A DNA stretch of 64,000 nucleotides from assembly GCA_017554745.1 (NCBI GenBank), contig JAFZHS010000015.1, positions 54,244 through 118,243 on the forward strand, written 5' to 3'. Each line of letters starts with the position of its first letter. Within the stretch, counting starts at the first letter, position 1. The notes beneath the pieces are model-generated. The model was given only the letters and a program-made list of their open reading frames with translations, was not told the DNA's origin and did no database searches. The translations under genes and the position numbers were made by a program. Source of the DNA: Clostridiales bacterium (GTDB lineage: Bacteria; Bacillota; Clostridia; Saccharofermentanales; Saccharofermentanaceae). Below are positions 61,430 to 64,000 of the stretch, in pieces.

Positions 61430-62623
61430 ATGAATAGATTTACTAACTGCCTGACGATAGCGATCGTATCCGGAGCAGTCTTATTGTGTTCCTGTTCGAC
61501 CAATCTCGGTCCTGAGACGTTGCCTTCGACAACGCCTGCTACAGAGACTGAGGAATCGATCCCCGAGACATCTGAAATCATCACTCCTGAGATGACCGAT
61601 CCTTCAAGCGAAGCAGTCGTTACTGACCGTATCGTTGACAAGTACGGACAGCTCACGATCGACGGCACCAAGATAGTTAATGGTGACGGCGAGGTCGTAA
61701 TGCTCAAGGGAATCAGCTCTTACGGAATCGAAAAGTGCGAGGGCTTCTTTACCCCCGAGATCGTTAAGACACTCGCGCAGGACTGGGGCTGCGATATCCT
61801 TAGGATCTCCCTTACAGGTGATAAGGAGAGCGACGGTTATCTCAAGGAACCCGAGAAGTATTTCGATATGGTCTGCGAGATCTGCAATATGTGCATCGAC
61901 CAGGGCATTTATATTCTCGTCGACTGGAACGTCGCTTATATGGAAGATTCCGATGAGAACGAGGAAGCCGCTGTCGATTTCTTCTCCAGATTATCAGCGA
62001 TCTATTCTGATTCCCCGAACGTGCTTTACGAAGTCGAGAATAACGCGTTCATGATCGATGAAGACGAGAGCGCAAGTGCCGAATGGTCTGACGATATCAA
62101 GCCTTTCGCAAAGGCTGTGATCGAGGCCGTCAGAGAGAATGACGAAGATACCATCATCATTGTAGGCACTCCGAAAACATGCTTCGGCATCAGCACTGCC
62201 GCCGATTCCGAGCTCGACTACAGTAATATTGCTTATGCATGCCGCTTCTTTGCAGGAACGCAGGGAGAGGAATACCGTGAGGATATTGAATCAGCCATCG
62301 ATGACGGATTGTGCGTATTTATCAATGAGTGGTCCATGTGCACTGACAATTATATAGGCGGTATTTTCTATGTAGAGAGCCAGGAGTGGATGGACTTCCT
62401 TAAGGAGAATCAGATCTCATGGTGCAATTACGCTATCGGAAATGATACATACGATGACGCGAATGCGCTTATGTTCTCATCTGAGAACTATACCTTTGAG
62501 CAGAAGTATTCAGGACACTGGCCTAACGGCCTGATCTCCGGCAGCGGCCTGTTCGTAAGAGAGCAGATGCTCCTGGTGGAGACTGATGATCCTGCCGATG
62601 AGACGGAATCTACCGAAGAGTAG
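61430..62623 (+). CDS. GH5 subfamily-like lipoprotein, catalytic residues changed
   Basis: 397 residues. ATG at 61430 is chosen because GTGAGG lies nine bases before it. Lipobox LLCSC anchors it to the membrane, then a Thr/Glu linker and a TIM barrel aligned along its length to GH5 endoglucanases: GDGEVVMLKGISSYGIE, VKTLAQDWGCDILRISL, GIYILVDWN, SPNVLYEVENNA, YACRFFAGTQG, CVFINEWSMC, QISWCNYAIG. The acid/base Glu of NEP is Asn (ENNA), the His of DWH is Asn and the His of HFYAGTHG is Arg; the nucleophile Glu in NEWS remains. A carbohydrate-binding or altered enzyme is likely. Acidic C terminus. Confidence 0.85.
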   Translation: MNRFTNCLTIAIVSGAVLLCSCSTNLGPETLPSTTPATETEESIPETSEIITPEMTDPSSEAVVTDRIVDKYGQLTIDGTKIVNGDGEVVMLKGISSYGIEKCEGFFTPEIVKTLAQDWGCDILRISLTGDKESDGYLKEPEKYFDMVCEICNMCIDQGIYILVDWNVAYMEDSDENEEAAVDFFSRLSAIYSDSPNVLYEVENNAFMIDEDESASAEWSDDIKPFAKAVIEAVRENDEDTIIIVGTPKTCFGISTAADSELDYSNIAYACRFFAGTQGEEYREDIESAIDDGLCVFINEWSMCTDNYIGGIFYVESQEWMDFLKENQISWCNYAIGNDTYDDANALMFSSENYTFEQKYSGHWPNGLISGSGLFVREQMLLVETDDPADETESTEE

Positions 62624-62639
62624 GGAGTGGTAGCAGCGG

Positions 62640-63245
62640 ATGCCCAGACCCGGATATAAATTGGCATCGAACAGAAGCAGATGTGAGATGCTTGCTCTTG
62701 AGACCGATAACTTAAGGCTGGCCGTGCTCCGCAAGAGCGAGGCGGCGAGAGCCTGTGAGTATTTCACGTATAACAGGGACTTCCACAAGGCTTTTGCCCA
62801 GACCCATAAGGACGATTATTTCACTGTGCCCATGCAGAAGAAGTATCTCGCATACGACTGTGATTCGTTCCTTGAAGGCAGCCTTATCCCTTTGTGGATA
62901 ACTCTCAAGGGCAGTGACAGGCTGATAGGAAGAGTGTCATTTTTCAATTTCGCCTACGGCGGCATGATGTGCTGCAGCGTCGGTTATCATCTGGATAAGG
63001 ACCATACCGGAAAGGGATATATGACCGAGGCATTGAGAGGTGCGATAACTTTTGTTTTCGACGAGTTCAAGATGCACCGTATCGAAGCCTTCATTCTTCC
63101 GGAGAACGAGAAGTCCAAGAATCTGGTAAAAAGGCTGGGCTTCCATTACGAAGGCCAGAGGATCTCGTATATGCATATCAACGGCAGATACAGGGATCAC
63201 GATGCGTTCTATCTGCTCGAAGATGATATCAAAGTCGGGCCGTAA
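62640..63245 (+). CDS. RimJ/RimL-type GNAT acetyltransferase
   Basis: 201 residues. The acetyltransferase domain starts near residue 18 (LALETDNLRLAVLRKSEA) and shows the acetyl-CoA loop DHTGKGYMTEALRGAITFVFDE and the end KNLVKRLGFHYEGQRISYMHINGRYRDHDAFYLLE, as in RimJ-like enzymes that acetylate N-terminal or small-molecule amines. The true start may be the ATG at 62688, which matches the domain start, since no ribosome site is strong at either. It follows the GH5-like gene by 16 bases. Confidence 0.85.
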   Translation: MPRPGYKLASNRSRCEMLALETDNLRLAVLRKSEAARACEYFTYNRDFHKAFAQTHKDDYFTVPMQKKYLAYDCDSFLEGSLIPLWITLKGSDRLIGRVSFFNFAYGGMMCCSVGYHLDKDHTGKGYMTEALRGAITFVFDEFKMHRIEAFILPENEKSKNLVKRLGFHYEGQRISYMHINGRYRDHDAFYLLEDDIKVGP

Positions 63246-63358
63246 GCGGAGGGAATTTGGCAAAACCGTAAAATTGCCTTAACTTGTAACAAAAAATCAA
63301 TATTTTTACTTGGAAAGTGTGTAATAATATTATAAACGTCTATTCGGAGGTGATATTT

Positions 63359-63790
63359 GTGAACAGAAAGAGATTTACAACTGCACTTATTGCTGCAATG
63401 ATGGTTGGCATATTCTGTCTTGGAGCAGCAGCTTGCAAGAAAAAGACAGATCCTACAATCACAGATACCAGCGAGACTTCTGAACAGACGACAACTACCA
63501 CCACCACAGCTCCGACGACGTCTCTTGTTATATATAGCGGCCCCCTCGAGAACAGCCAGGAGATCACCTGGACTGAGACTCCCTTAGAGTCACCTAAGAC
63601 ATATTATGTAAAGGTTTCCAAGGGCGAGTTCCTCAACGTAAGAAAGGGACCCGGTACGAATTACGAGAAGGTTGCTTCACTTACAAGAGGACAGGCTGTT
63701 GTAGTAGTTGCCAAGTCAGGTATCTGGTATAAGACCAATGACGGTTTCTATATCTCTGAGACATACCTTTCAGGTACGATGCCCGACTGA
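63359..63790 (+). CDS. SH3-domain lipoprotein
   Basis: 143 residues from a GTG at 63359, favoured by a perfect GGAGGTGAT seven bases upstream. A signal peptide ends in lipobox GAAAC. A Thr-rich linker (about 35-55) leads to a bacterial SH3 domain (about 80-138; KGEFLNVRKGPGTNYEKVASLTRGQAVVVV, GIWYKTNDGFYISETYL), usually a peptidoglycan- or cell-wall-binding module. No catalytic domain is attached, so it may be a wall anchor or tether. Followed by a tRNA promoter. Confidence 0.85.
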   Translation: MNRKRFTTALIAAMMVGIFCLGAAACKKKTDPTITDTSETSEQTTTTTTTAPTTSLVIYSGPLENSQEITWTETPLESPKTYYVKVSKGEFLNVRKGPGTNYEKVASLTRGQAVVVVAKSGIWYKTNDGFYISETYLSGTMPD

Positions 63791-63801
63791 TAAATTATCG
63801 G

Positions 63802-63830
63802 TTGATTATTTTCAGACCTTAGTGTAATAT
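63802..63830 (+). promoter_or_regulatory. Promoter of the tRNA cluster
   Basis: -35 TTGATT (63802-63807), 17-bp spacer, -10 TAATAT (63825-63830); 29 bases before the first tRNA. Confidence 0.6.
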
Positions 63831-63859
63831 ACATAGGCACTTGAATTAAGTGCCGATAT

Positions 63860-63933
63860 GCGAGTGTAGTTCAATGGTAGAACTTCAGCCTTCCAAGCTG
63901 ACCACGTGGGTTCGATTCCCATCACTCGCTCCA
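63860..63933 (+). tRNA. tRNA-Gly (TCC)
   Basis: Full cloverleaf: acceptor GCGAGTG with CACTCGC, discriminator T, encoded CCA; anticodon loop CTTCCAA with TCC, reading GGA and GGG codons. Confidence 0.97.
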
Positions 63934-64000
63934 GGGTCATTAGCTCAGCTGGATAGAGCAACAGCCTTCTAAGCTGTGGGCCGGAGGTTCGAGTCCCCCA
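63934..64000 (+). tRNA. tRNA-Arg (TCT), 3' truncated by window end
   Basis: Begins GGGTCAT directly after the CCA of tRNA-Gly. D arm GCTC/GAGC, anticodon stem ACAGC/GCTGT with loop CTTCTAA (TCT). The sequence ends after the T arm, so the 3' acceptor strand is outside. The T stem has one A-C mismatch. Confidence 0.93.

Noticed and set aside
1..64000. CRISPR arrays, insertion sequences, prophage or integrase genes
   Set aside because: No regularly spaced repeats, transposase, integrase or phage structural motifs were seen on either strand.

Overview
The window looks like chromosomal DNA of an anaerobic, gut- or rumen-type member of the Clostridia (Bacillota). Reasons: strong AGGAGG-type ribosome sites, many lipoproteins whose mature end is Cys followed by lysines, HD-GYP regulators, an EFR1-type flavodoxin-ferredoxin, a CdaA-type diadenylate cyclase, a Gram-positive sortase/pilus operon, PadR-HAAS and UraA-Upp. 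An Oscillospirales or Saccharofermentans-like genus is my guess from the style of the proteins and moderate GC; I cannot confirm it. I see no insertion sequence, prophage, integrase or CRISPR array.

Layout. 1-9.7 kb: the 3' part of an HD-GYP gene (cut by the window edge), a MATE exporter, a PutP symporter, a three-gene minus-strand operon (membrane protein, zinc-ribbon protein, GNAT), a lipoprotein, a HAD phosphatase and a small coiled-coil membrane protein. 9.7-25.5 kb: a surface-pilus island with a palindrome-rich control region, a 2,440-residue repeat adhesin, a FctA/Spy0128-like major pilin, a SipA-like signal-peptidase homologue without its catalytic dyad, a class B sortase, a LytS-type kinase with its response regulator, and a large solute-binding-like lipoprotein. 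25.6-27.5 kb: an HMA metal-binding protein under a palindromic operator, a previously unmarked type I toxin-antitoxin locus (38-residue hydrophobic toxin plus antisense RNA), and tmRNA (ssrA). 27.6-36.3 kb: an amidase-like protein, a padR-HAAS operon with a 59-residue membrane peptide, then lipid-handling genes: a 51-residue membrane peptide overlapping an NCS1 permease-PlsC acyltransferase-zinc ribbon fusion, a second PlsC and an acyl-CoA synthetase. 36.3-45.2 kb: a YgjP-like metallopeptidase, a DUF4011 helicase-nuclease, a tail-anchored protein, UraA and Upp. 45.2-52.8 kb: a polar amino-acid ABC importer whose binding protein is separated from permease and ATPase by a propeller-HD-GYP receptor, then a TetR-EFR1 operon behind a 45-bp palindrome. 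52.8-64 kb: glnS and gltX, an AroB-like pseudoenzyme, an M28-like pseudopeptidase, a CdaA-CdaR fusion with a left-handed beta-helix protein, a HEAT protein, a GH5-like pseudoenzyme, a GNAT, an SH3 lipoprotein and tRNA-Gly/tRNA-Arg.

How parts work together. The pilus island is self-contained: pilin, adhesin, assembly chaperone, sortase and sensor. It has the same order of ideas as the streptococcal FCT-3 region. A second theme is enzyme folds that have lost catalytic residues (SipA-like, AroB-like, M28-like, GH5-like, perhaps the amidase). A third is signalling by cyclic dinucleotides: two HD-GYP proteins and one diadenylate cyclase. A fourth is transcription from extended -10 promoters placed 6-9 bases before the start codon, which predicts several leaderless mRNAs.

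The best candidates for something undescribed are the permease-acyltransferase fusion with its micropeptide, the type I toxin locus with matching 5' ends on both RNAs, and the pilus island with its dead signal peptidase and giant partner.
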